Shown: one piece after another, positions 14,908 through 24,300 of the stretch
Numbering within the stretch: position 1 is the stretch's first letter
Layout: each line of letters starts with the position of its first letter
DNA from: a virus
Reading direction: 5' to 3' (one strand)
Length of the DNA: 28,708 nucleotides
IMG/VR virus record: IMGVR_UViG_3300017958_000044
Location: 1-28,708 of that record
Translations under genes and position numbers: made by a program
Notes under the pieces: model-generated
Seen by the model: only the letters and a program-made list of their open reading frames with translations
The model's database searches: none
Told to the model about the DNA's origin: nothing

Positions 14908-15957
14908 ATGTCTAAACAATTATCTGTACCATATGGCAACTACACTATTGCTGTGCAAGACGGAGGAACTATCCGTCTTGACACAGGTGTAGAATCTGGC
15001 CGGGTAGAAATAACCGGCGATTTGTGGGTACAAGGAACTACAACTACTATTGATACAGTAGAAATGACTGTGGAAGATAATATTATCGAACTCAGTTATG
15101 GGCATAGTAACGATGGATTACCTACATTTGCCGATGGCGGCCAAACTTCTGGTATACGTATTAACAGAGGTTCAAGATCCGATGCATTGTTTGTATTTGA
15201 CGAAAATGTATCTTGGGATGATACTGGCCCAGGTACAGGAGTGTCGTCAGGCGCTTTTAATTTTAAAAATGCAAGTGGCGACCCTTTAGGTTTACAGACT
15301 AATTTTATTACTACACAAGGTGGAGGAAATCTTTATTTGATTTCTAAAGGGGGCAGTGGCGTAGTTAGTGTTGAAGGTACTACAAACTATGAAGAAAACG
15401 TATTTGTTTACACCGCCCCTAACACTATTGATATCACAGGCGGCCCGGATGGCATTGGTGTGCTAGATGCAGACTACATTCCTAATGCGCAAGGTCTTGC
15501 AGATTATATGTCATCTTATTTTGCAACTGTGTTCCAGGATAGAATTGAAGAAAACGATACTTATGTAGAAGTTTTAGATTTTGATACAACAGGAAATCAA
15601 AGTTATGTTGATTTTGGCGTAGACAATACTAGTGTTGCAAGATTTTACAACAATAGGCTAGAACTAAATGGCATACGGATAGATGATAATAAAATATCTA
15701 CATATGACTCTAATGTTGATTTAGTTTTAAGTGCGCCAGGCACAGGCTCTATTAGAATAGATGATACATTGCACATTAATACTACTCCTGGCATCGATGA
15801 TATTACAATAAATCCAAGTGTACCATCGGATGGGTTAAAATTATATGTAAAAGCCGAAGATACTGGTAACACAGGTCTGTATTTTGTAAATAGTTCTAAC
15901 ACTAGAGACGAACTTATTAGTAATAATAGATCCTTAGTGTATAGTATGTTATTTTAA
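14908..15957 (+). CDS. Virion structural protein with fibre-type beta repeat (349 aa)
   Basis: This 349-aa protein starts after AAGGACC. The N-terminal part (QLSVPYGNYTIAVQDGGTI) and the following ITGDLWVQGTTTTIDTVEM-TVEDNIIEL unit are Gly/Thr-rich beta sequence typical of phage fibre shafts. Residues about 251-273 carry one copy of the D-N-I-T-SN-DL-A-GTG unit that is repeated many times in the two giant fibres downstream. The C-terminal end (LYFVNSSNTRDELISNNR, then LVYSMLF) resembles a cap I associate with marine myovirus structural proteins. It likely forms a short fibre or a connector for the larger fibres. No enzyme motifs are present. The spacing to both neighbours is ten or fewer bases, so it is part of one operon. 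Confidence 0.8.
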   Translation: MSKQLSVPYGNYTIAVQDGGTIRLDTGVESGRVEITGDLWVQGTTTTIDTVEMTVEDNIIELSYGHSNDGLPTFADGGQTSGIRINRGSRSDALFVFDENVSWDDTGPGTGVSSGAFNFKNASGDPLGLQTNFITTQGGGNLYLISKGGSGVVSVEGTTNYEENVFVYTAPNTIDITGGPDGIGVLDADYIPNAQGLADYMSSYFATVFQDRIEENDTYVEVLDFDTTGNQSYVDFGVDNTSVARFYNNRLELNGIRIDDNKISTYDSNVDLVLSAPGTGSIRIDDTLHINTTPGIDDITINPSVPSDGLKLYVKAEDTGNTGLYFVNSSNTRDELISNNRSLVYSMLF

Positions 15958-15966
15958 AGGAACAAC

Positions 15967-16326
15967 ATGGCAATAACAAGCGCAGTTATTACAGACGACA
16001 GCAGCCCAACTACATTACTAACAGTTGATGCTGGAAAAAATTATGCTGTTACAACAGTTATAGTCTGTAACACATATATTCCTAATCCTTCTGATATTGA
16101 AGAAGGCAAGGCATATTTTGACATGTATTTAATTCCTAGCGGCACAGCAGATGTAGTAGCGTCGGAAGCACAAGTTATTAAAGATCTATATCTAAGAGCA
16201 GGAGAAACTTTTACTTTTGACTCTGAGAAACTAGTTTTAAGTGCAGGAGATAAAATAGTATTTGTTAGTTATTCACTACCTAGTGGAGGTAGTTTAAGTG
16301 CAACAGCAAGTTGGTTGGAAGTGTAA
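15967..16326 (+). CDS. Small beta-rich virion protein, family A copy 1 (119 aa)
   Basis: A 119-aa protein with ATG after AAAGGAACAAC. It is a compact beta protein with the pattern NYAVTTVIVCNT, then FDMYLIPSG, then GETFTFDSEKLVLSAGDKI and a final ATASWLEV. The next gene repeats the same pattern, and a more distant version lies at 26546, so the three form a small paralogous family. The pattern suggests a small jelly-roll or immunoglobulin-like accessory domain on the virion surface or at a fibre joint; that is inference from neighbours. There are no signal peptide or membrane segments. The stop codon at 16324 is one base before the next ATG. Confidence 0.8.
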   Translation: MAITSAVITDDSSPTTLLTVDAGKNYAVTTVIVCNTYIPNPSDIEEGKAYFDMYLIPSGTADVVASEAQVIKDLYLRAGETFTFDSEKLVLSAGDKIVFVSYSLPSGGSLSATASWLEV

Positions 16327-16327
16327 A

Positions 16328-16666
16328 ATGGCAATAGCAAACGTAGCAATAGCAAACACAGACACTGTATTATTAGAAGTTCCTGCAGGAGTTAGATATG
16401 CAGTTACTAACATTTTAATATGCAATACAGCAGATTATAACGAATTGCACGAAGAAGCAGGTATAACTAATTTTGATATGCACTTAGTAGAAAACGGTCA
16501 ACCTAAATCAACTACTAATAAAATAGTTAATGCTCAAATAATGCCACCTGGAGAAACTTTTACATTTGACAGCGAGCGAATTATATTAGAAGAAGGCGAT
16601 TCTATAATATTAATGGGCGAATCTCCTACAAATCTTGTAGCAACTGTGAGTTATATGGAAGTTTAA
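16328..16666 (+). CDS. Small beta-rich virion protein, family A copy 2 (112 aa)
   Basis: The frame is open from 16298, but ATG at 16328 is chosen: it follows the upstream stop by one base, and the protein then begins MAIANVAIA in register with copy 1 (MAITSAVIT). Shared landmarks with copy 1 are RYAVTNILICNT against NYAVTTVIVCNT, FDMHLVENG against FDMYLIPSG, and the nearly identical GETFTFDSERIILEEGDSI. It is clearly a tandem duplicate, now diverged. It probably forms a homo- or hetero-oligomer with copy 1 on the virion. Its stop is one base before the ATG of the next gene, so the genes are translationally linked. Confidence 0.82.
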   Translation: MAIANVAIANTDTVLLEVPAGVRYAVTNILICNTADYNELHEEAGITNFDMHLVENGQPKSTTNKIVNAQIMPPGETFTFDSERIILEEGDSIILMGESPTNLVATVSYMEV

Positions 16667-16667
16667 A

Positions 16668-17168
16668 ATGCGATTAATAAAACGTCAAACAACAAATTTA
16701 CGCAGTATACAAGGTCCAGGAATGTCGTATGATATTAATGATCAAGTTATTTTAGACTCTAAAACTGGATTGTTAGTACCAAAAGGCGAAACTGCTGATA
16801 GACCTTTTTATCCTGAAAATGGATACATAAGATACAACTCTACAGCAAACGAATTTGAAGGATATCAAAACGGACAATGGCGAAAGTTTAGATACAAAGA
16901 GCCAAGAGCAATCGTAAAACAAACACTAGGCCCAGGTGACGGATCTACATTAATTTTTGGAGCACTAGACAACGGAGATACAGATTATCCTGCTCCTGAA
17001 AGCGATGATGCTATTTTTGTATTTGTAGAAAACGTGTTTCAAATATCAAATACAAACTACACTTTAGTTCAAAACCCACCTACCTATTCCGCAGGCTGGT
17101 ATATAAGTTTTGCTTCAGCACCTCCAGAAGGAAAACTTATAACAGTGCTACACAACTTCGACAAGTAA
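16668..17168 (+). CDS. Virion protein with fibre-cap module (166 aa)
   Basis: This 166-aa protein begins MRLIKRQTTNLRSIQGPG. Residues about 32-70 carry the module LLVPKGETADRP, GYIRYNSTANEFEGY and NGQWRKF. The same module, V/LP-G-T/D-A-RP, then G-I/M-RYNT, FEGY or VEVY and W, stands near the C-termini of both giant fibres. The second half (DGSTLIFGALDNGDTDYP, IFVFVENVFQISNTNYTL) resembles a beta domain common in phage fibre and adhesin proteins, with a short hydrophobic strand presenting the FV-N-V-Q motif. It is probably a fibre-associated connector or tip protein. It begins one base after the upstream stop; the late box at 17173 lies just behind it. Confidence 0.78.
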   Translation: MRLIKRQTTNLRSIQGPGMSYDINDQVILDSKTGLLVPKGETADRPFYPENGYIRYNSTANEFEGYQNGQWRKFRYKEPRAIVKQTLGPGDGSTLIFGALDNGDTDYPAPESDDAIFVFVENVFQISNTNYTLVQNPPTYSAGWYISFASAPPEGKLITVLHNFDK

Positions 17169-17172
17169 AACC

Positions 17173-17180
17173 AATAAATA
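17173..17180 (+). promoter_or_regulatory. Late promoter box AATAAATA
   Basis: AATAAATACT stands 19 bases before the fibre ATG, after the upstream stop. A start near 17186 gives a leader of about 13 bases that contains TAAGGG as ribosome site. It shares the trailing CT seen at the 9209, 14397 and 21265 boxes. Confidence 0.55.
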
Positions 17181-17198
17181 CTGTATAAGGGATACAGT

Positions 17199-20100
17199 AT
17201 GGCAAAGCAACTTGGTAGAATATCAGGCCCGTTACTTCAAGAAAACTTATTACGTAACGGATCTAATTTAGAATTCAGCAACGATAGAACAGTTCCAAAT
17301 TCAACTGTTCTGTTTCTAGATGTCAATAACAATAGAATTGGAATAAATTCTCGAACTCCTCCCCTTGGAAAGGATCTATACGTTGACGGCACTGTACAAA
17401 CAAATAATATTATATCTACCAGCGATGCGACTATAGCAGATTTTGATATTAGTAATGGACAAATACAAAATTTTGCAACGTCGGATATTAATATAACTTC
17501 TGCAAATTCAATAAATCTTCCTGCTTTAAAAACAGCAAATATTTTTATTAACGATAATAATATAGAAACATATACTGCTAACACAGATCTAACAATAGAA
17601 GCATTTGCAGGCGAAAAAGTTATCTTTGAAACTGATACTGTAATAGACAACGATCTTTTAATTAACGGTACTACTTTTTTACAAGATTTAAATGCAACTA
17701 ATATCTTGTTTAATAATATAACAGTAAACGACAACATTACAGTAAATAGAGATGTCCAGTTTGAAAATATAAAAATTTCTCAAAATATAATTTCTACAAC
17801 TGAGTCTAATAGCAATATAGATCTAAGTCCTGCTGGAACAGGAACTGTAGAAATTTATGCTAACACAAACGTGGACGGCAATGTTCATGCAACTGGAAAT
17901 ATTACCTTTACTGCTAACACTATACTAGGTGACCAAGACACTGATTCTATCGTAATAAATGCTGATGTAACGTCGAACATTGTACCAACATCATCGGGTG
18001 TGTATAATTTAGGTTCAGAACTGCAACAATGGTCAGAAGTAAAATCACTTTTACTAAATGGTTTAGATATAAACTCTGCTGCTGTGGCTGTTGGCGGAGT
18101 TGATATAGGTGACTCACAAGGAAACGTTTTTTATGTTGCAGTAAACGGAAATAACGCAAATAGAGGAGACCATCAACAAGGACCATGGGCATCTTTAAAA
18201 TATGCACTCGAACAAGCAGATGCTAGTATTGCCGGGCCAGTAACAATATATCTATATCCTGGAGAATACGAGGAAGAACTACCAATGTATGTTCCGCCTA
18301 ACGTGACAGTAAAAGGATTAGATTTAAGGAATTGTATAATAAAACCTGACTCTAGTAGTCAAAGCGAAGATGTGTTTTTGTTAGACGGTGAAAGCACAAT
18401 TGAAGATTTAACAATTAAAGATTTTTACTATGATAATGTTAACGATAAAGGTTATGCTTTTAGATTTGCAGAAGTATCTAGCACTAAAACGGTAGTAACT
18501 AGACGCTCTCCATATATTCGAAACGTAACTGTTATAACACAAGGTAGTGTTACAAGTGCAAACGATCCTAGAGGTTTTGACGCAGGCGATGCCGGGCGAG
18601 GTGCGTTAATTGACGGTCAATATGTAGATAGTTCTAGTAATGATGCAAGTATGTTATTTCATAGTTGCACATTTATTACACCTAATGCAGTAGCAATTAC
18701 TATGCGTAACGGTGTAAGAGTAGAATGGTTAAACTGTTTTACTTATTTTGCTGATATTGGATTGTACGCAATTAACGGAGCACTAGGACGACTAACAAGT
18801 GACGGAAGCACTGTTAGAAAAGGCGCAGAAATAAGAAGTATCGGCTCTGCTAGTGTGTACGGAAACTACGGTGCAATCGCAGACGGTGACGAAACATTAA
18901 TGTATTTGATAGGACATAATTTTGCATATATCGGAACTGGCAAAGATGTTTCTAATGATACAACTCTAGTAATAGACGAAAATCAAACTGTAGAAAGAAA
19001 CAACGGTAGGATCTATTATACTAAAACTGATGAACGAGGAAACTATGATGTAGGTGATTCATTCTTTGTTGATTTTGATACTGGAACTACAAGTTTAACA
19101 GGAGCCGGCGTTGATCTAGTAGGACTCTCCAGCATAACAATTGATACAGCAGGAAGCCAAACATTTATTGATGCAACAAAAATTGAAACTGGGAACATAC
19201 GAATTAGTGGTAACACAATACAGAGTTTGTCTGGACCTATAATTTGGGAAAGTGCTTCGGGCGAAATAAATGTTACAGGAGACATAATTGCTAGTGAAAA
19301 TATAGATATTACAGGTAATTTGTCAACACAAGGATTAACTACAATAGGTAATCAAGTTACAGATACAGTTGAATTTGATGCAGAAGTAACAAGTAGCATT
19401 ATTCCAAATGTACCAGATACATACAATCTTGGAACATCTAATAAAAGATGGAATTATACTTGGTTATCACAAATAGACACTGATCAAATTACTATTAACG
19501 ACAATGTTATAAAAACCAATGACAGCAATGTAAATCTTGAGTTATTAGCAAACGGTTCTGGGAGTATTAATCCTAACAATCTTCATGCCAATAACAATTT
19601 TACTGTTAACAATTTAACAAGTTTAAGCAATGTGGACTTTTTTATTCTTTCGCACACTGGAAACCTTACACATACAGGCAATTTTTCTCAAACAGGAAAT
19701 ACAAATATAATTGGTGACTTGAATACTAGTACTGTTGTTGATTTTGAAAACATCAAGATACAAGGGAACGTTATTACTACAACAGTATCTAATGCAGATT
19801 TAGAATTAAGAGCAAACAGTACAGGCGATATATTTGTACCGACTGCTAATGTGGAAATATTAAACAACGCCTCTGTAAACACATTAGGACAAATGCAAGA
19901 CGTATTTGTTACTAATACAACAGAGTTTACAACAGCAACTATTTCTAATAATACACAGATATCAAATAATACTATAACAACAACAGAAAGCAATAGCGAC
20001 TTAGAATTGCGAGCAACTGGAGATGTTTATATTCCGTCAAATAATGTAGAGGCTAATAATAATTTATCTGTTAATTCTATGTCTACGTTTAGTGATACTA

Positions 20101-21242
20101 ATATTTCTAATAATTTTGATATTCAAGGAACCTATAATATAGTAGGAAATATTTCACAGTCTGGCAAAACTGTAGTAACTGGAGATCTAAATGTAGGTAA
20201 TACTGTTAACATAGAAGATATTGAAATTAATCAAAACTATATATCTACAACTGAAAGTAACACAGACTTAGAATTTAGAGCAAGCGGTTCTGGAAATATT
20301 AGATTTACAGATGATACTGATATAACTAATAATCTACAAGTAAATGTCTCGGTTACAGCAGCAAACATAGATATTGCTACATCACTAGATTTAAATCAAT
20401 TAATTACTCCTAGCAATATTAAAATTGATGATAATTTTATTACAACAACAGTTTCAAATGCTGATTTAGAATTACGTGCTAACGGCTCCGGCAGCATTGC
20501 TATGCAAGATTTATATTTTAGAGATAATATTTTAAGAACATTGTCTAGTGATATAGTTTTGTCTACACAAACTTCTAATTTAGATATAAACTCTAATAAA
20601 GCATTGATATTACCTGTAGGAACAACAGCAGAACGTACTTCGCAAACAGGAGACATTAGATTTAATACTTCTTTTGGTATATACGAAGGATTCGCAACTT
20701 CAAATGTAGTGTTTAATGGTGTATATTCTGACAACTTTTTAACAAGAGTCCGTGTAGCAGATACTGATAATATTCTAAGATTTGATATTGCAGGTGTCGA
20801 GCAAGCAACAATAACTGATAGTACTAATCTGTCTGCGCTTCAAGTTGATGACATTAATATCAATAGCAATCAGATTGTTACAAATGTATCTAATTCAAAT
20901 GTTGATTTATCTGCTAATGGCACAGGCAATTTAGTGCTCGATGATATAACAATAAAAGGTAATACTTTTACAAATACGCAATCAGGTGGTACAATCCTTG
21001 CAACCTCAGGCTTTGGATCAGTTGTTATAGCAGGAACAGAAGCAGTTGAATTAACAGCAGGAGACACTGCAAGCAGAAGATCTAACCCAGAAGTAGGTGA
21101 ATTTAGATACAACACAGACGACGGAATTGCTGAAGTTTATACTGGAACTGAGTGGGTTGCAGCCACTGGACCTGTTGGTGAGACTGTTTCTGCAGAAACT
21201 ATGGGTTACATTATCGACGAATGGAGCCTTATACTAGGCTAA
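17199..21242 (+). CDS. Giant tail-fibre/appendage protein A with beta repeats and beta-helix (1347 aa)
   Basis: ATG at 17199 follows TAAGG. The N-terminus (MAKQLGRISGPLLQENLLRNG) is nearly shared with fibre B (MAALGRISGPLLKANLERLG) and is probably the attachment end. Residues 30-300 and 690-1250 hold about eight shaft units of the form I-D/N-DN-I-T-SN-DL-L-ANGTG. Residues about 308-590 form a right-handed beta-helix-like domain that begins NVFYVAVNGNNANRGD, followed by YLYPGEYEEELP, VTVKGLDLRN and YGNYGAIADGD. TYNLGTSNKRWNYTW is a further fibre motif. The end carries two cap modules (LPVGTTAERT and GEFRYNTDDG-AEVYTGTEWV). There is no visible chaperone domain or catalytic site. It most likely forms a trimeric fibre that binds the host surface. 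Confidence 0.85.
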   Translation: MAKQLGRISGPLLQENLLRNGSNLEFSNDRTVPNSTVLFLDVNNNRIGINSRTPPLGKDLYVDGTVQTNNIISTSDATIADFDISNGQIQNFATSDINITSANSINLPALKTANIFINDNNIETYTANTDLTIEAFAGEKVIFETDTVIDNDLLINGTTFLQDLNATNILFNNITVNDNITVNRDVQFENIKISQNIISTTESNSNIDLSPAGTGTVEIYANTNVDGNVHATGNITFTANTILGDQDTDSIVINADVTSNIVPTSSGVYNLGSELQQWSEVKSLLLNGLDINSAAVAVGGVDIGDSQGNVFYVAVNGNNANRGDHQQGPWASLKYALEQADASIAGPVTIYLYPGEYEEELPMYVPPNVTVKGLDLRNCIIKPDSSSQSEDVFLLDGESTIEDLTIKDFYYDNVNDKGYAFRFAEVSSTKTVVTRRSPYIRNVTVITQGSVTSANDPRGFDAGDAGRGALIDGQYVDSSSNDASMLFHSCTFITPNAVAITMRNGVRVEWLNCFTYFADIGLYAINGALGRLTSDGSTVRKGAEIRSIGSASVYGNYGAIADGDETLMYLIGHNFAYIGTGKDVSNDTTLVIDENQTVERNNGRIYYTKTDERGNYDVGDSFFVDFDTGTTSLTGAGVDLVGLSSITIDTAGSQTFIDATKIETGNIRISGNTIQSLSGPIIWESASGEINVTGDIIASENIDITGNLSTQGLTTIGNQVTDTVEFDAEVTSSIIPNVPDTYNLGTSNKRWNYTWLSQIDTDQITINDNVIKTNDSNVNLELLANGSGSINPNNLHANNNFTVNNLTSLSNVDFFILSHTGNLTHTGNFSQTGNTNIIGDLNTSTVVDFENIKIQGNVITTTVSNADLELRANSTGDIFVPTANVEILNNASVNTLGQMQDVFVTNTTEFTTATISNNTQISNNTITTTESNSDLELRATGDVYIPSNNVEANNNLSVNSMSTFSDTNISNNFDIQGTYNIVGNISQSGKTVVTGDLNVGNTVNIEDIEINQNYISTTESNTDLEFRASGSGNIRFTDDTDITNNLQVNVSVTAANIDIATSLDLNQLITPSNIKIDDNFITTTVSNADLELRANGSGSIAMQDLYFRDNILRTLSSDIVLSTQTSNLDINSNKALILPVGTTAERTSQTGDIRFNTSFGIYEGFATSNVVFNGVYSDNFLTRVRVADTDNILRFDIAGVEQATITDSTNLSALQVDDININSNQIVTNVSNSNVDLSANGTGNLVLDDITIKGNTFTNTQSGGTILATSGFGSVVIAGTEAVELTAGDTASRRSNPEVGEFRYNTDDGIAEVYTGTEWVAATGPVGETVSAETMGYIIDEWSLILG

Positions 21243-21264
21243 CTCCACATTATAATCTAATTAC

Positions 21265-21372
21265 GATAAATACTATTAATGCTAAGTGCGACCTCACCTA
21301 GCAGGACAGACTGTGGTCAACCCGCAACGTAAGGTGGTTGGAGGGACAGGATCCCCGTATTGAGGAGAAGAG
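21265..21372 (+). promoter_or_regulatory. Late promoter GATAAATACT and structured 95-base leader
   Basis: GATAAATA at 21265-21272 predicts a start near 21278 and a leader of about 95 bases before ATG 21373. The leader can form CAACC/GGTTG (21318-21322/21336-21340) and GGGA/TCCC (21343-21346/21352-21355), with CACCT (21295-21299) able to compete for AGGTG (21332-21336). GAGGAG at 21362-21367 is the ribosome site. The gap 21243-21372 holds nothing else. Confidence 0.58.
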
Positions 21373-24300
21373 ATGGCAGCGCTCGGTCGAATAAGCGGTC
21401 CGCTCTTAAAGGCTAACCTCGAACGCTTGGGCGTCGATTTGGCTTTTGAGACAGATTTATTATATCTAAATGTTACAGATAGCCGAATTGGTATTAATAC
21501 TAACAACCCTCAGTACGATCTCGATGTAAACGGAACTACTAGAACAACTAATCTTGAAGTTACTGATATTGCTAATATAGCAGATATAACAATCAGTGGC
21601 AACACAATAGAAACTACTAATTCAGTTTTAAATCTTGGAACTGCAAATACTGTTGTCTATCAAACCAAATTAAACGTTGACGACATTGAAATTAACGGCG
21701 CATCTATTACAACTACAGCGTCAAACGCAGATTTGCGATTGTCAGCAAATGGCTCTGGCATAATTCACCTACCAACAAACAATGTACAGTTTGATCAAGA
21801 TCTTACCGTAAACGGCACTACTACTTTAAACAATGTAGAATCTACAGGGAATCTTAGTGTAAGTCAAAATGCCACAGTGTCTCAAGATTTAACAGTTGGC
21901 AGATCTGCACAGTTTGAAAATATTAAAATTGATCAAAATATTATCTCAACAACAGATAGTAATTCTAATTTAGAAATTAAACCAAACGGAACCGGCACAG
22001 TTGAAATTATTGCTGATACAAATGTTTATGGCAACATTCATGCTACTGGAAATGTAACAGCAGATGGCGACATAACAATAGGTGATGCTAATACTGACAG
22101 TGTTACTTTTAATGCAGAAATTGCTTCAGACATTGTTCCTGATCAAGACAATACTTATACAATAGGTTTAGATAGCAAACGCTGGGCAAATATATGGGTA
22201 AACAACTTTGTTGCAAGCGATATTGATACAGACGCTCTTGTAGTTGACGGTGTCGATTTAGCATTGCGCCAAGGCAACATATTTTACGTTGCAGAAAACG
22301 GAAATGATCTTAACACAGGAACGCATCAAAATGATCCTAAGGCAAGCATAGAAGCAGCATTGTCTATTGCAAACGACGGCGATACTGTTTATGTGTATCC
22401 TGGAGTGTATACTGAATCTTTTCCGTTAACAATCAAAAAAGGTGTTACACTAAGAGGCTTTGGCATACGTTCTGTAGAAGTAAAACCAACTACGGCTACA
22501 AGGTATAATGATGCTATTTTGTTAAATGGCGAAAGCACTATTGAAGATTTAACAATTAGTGATTTTTACAGTGGCGGAAACTTTTTTGCTGTAACAGAAA
22601 TTGTTGACACAACAAATATAAAATTTAATGTAGGTACAGCGCCATTTGCACACACTTATGTAAGTGGAGGCGAAATTGTATCCGACGACAGCACAATAGC
22701 AAACGTATCAAATGCTGTTTACGATCATACTACTGGTGTGCTTACAGTTACAACAGATGTACCACACGACACATACTTAGGTGCAAATTTATTCCTTAAG
22801 AATTTAACATTCAGTTGCAATGGTGGAACTAGAATATTTCCAGACAACGGATATGCTTTCCGTTTTGCTACTGACTTTGAAGTTACAACACGTTCACCCT
22901 ATATTAGAAACGTCACAGTTCTTACACAAGGTACCGGAGCAGGCGGTTCTGATCCTAGAGGTTTTAATTCAGGAGACGCAGGTAAAGGTGCTTACATAGA
23001 TGGTGCGTATGCTACAGCAGCATCAAGAGAAGCAAGTATGCTTTTCCACTCTGCAACATTTATTTGCCCAGGAGTAGATGCGATTACAGCAACCAACGGT
23101 GCTAGAATTGAATGGTTAAATTCGTTCACATATTTTGCTAACAAAAGTTTTAACGCATACGACAGTAACGATGGATTACGAGGAGCAGGTAGAACAGCAA
23201 TTAAAGTAAGCGGCGGCACTGGCTCTTATAGTGCCGGAGAACAATTTACATATGTAGCAGACGATGGCTCGACTATACTTGCACAAGGAACTATTGACGA
23301 AATTGTTAATGATAAAATTTATCTTACAGGTAACGTTGGCGGACTAGTAACTGCCGATTCTCGTCCAGGGAAAACTTTAGTTGCTAATGCAAATGCTCAG
23401 TTAGATACTGCTCAAAAGAAATTTGGATCTAGCAGTTTATTGCTAGACGGTACTGGAGACTATGCTAGTGTTACTGCACAAGACGACTTTGGGTTTGGAG
23501 TAAGCAGTTTTTCTATAGAAACATTTGTATATCCAAACGGAGCAGGATCATTAACATCAACTAAGTCTATAGTAGATTTTAGAGCAGGCGCTGCATCAGA
23601 CAACGGACTGTATATGTACAGCGACGGCGGCGCAATAAAAGTTTTATTAAACGGATCTGTTATACTTACAGCGTCTACACTAATAACAATAAACAACTGG
23701 CATCACATTGCACTTACCCGCACTGGTACAACTATGCGTTTGTACGTCAATGGCGTCTTAGAAGATAGTGCTACAGTTGCAACAGATCTAGGAACAACAA
23801 AACCACTAGCAATTGGTAGTAACTATGACGGCACAACAGATTACTGGAACGGTTGGTTTGATGAACTTAGAGTAAGCACTATATCAAGATATAATTCTCC
23901 AACCCTAGTTGTACCGGCATCAGAATTTGTAAGTGACACTGATACTGTATTACTATTGCACTTTAACGGTGACGATGCAGCAACAACTTTTACTGACGAC
24001 AGTCTTACAGCACAAGATTTGCAGTTTAGCGGAGGCGCTAGTGCAGATTATATAGATTTTGTTGACTATACAGATTTTGGTGCAGAAGTAAGAGCAATTG
24101 CATCTGCTGCTGTCTATGGAAATTACGGGATTGTAGGAGATGGCCCAGGCGTTATTATGTACTTAATATCGCAAAACTTGGCATATATCGGCACAGGTTT
24201 AAATGTAGACAATGATCCTGATCTAGTAATACAGGCTAACGAAATTGTAGAACTTAACGATGCTAAAATTAGATACAGTTCAGTTGACCATAAAGGTGAT

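Noticed and set aside
16298-16327. Upstream start extending the 16328 gene by ten codons
   Set aside because: It would overlap the upstream coding end, has no ribosome site, and breaks the N-terminal register with the paralogue at 15967.
18120-18970. Pectate-lyase or depolymerase enzyme activity in the beta-helix
   Set aside because: The fold pattern is only structural; I see no convincing catalytic residue set, and many phage fibres use non-enzymatic beta-helices.
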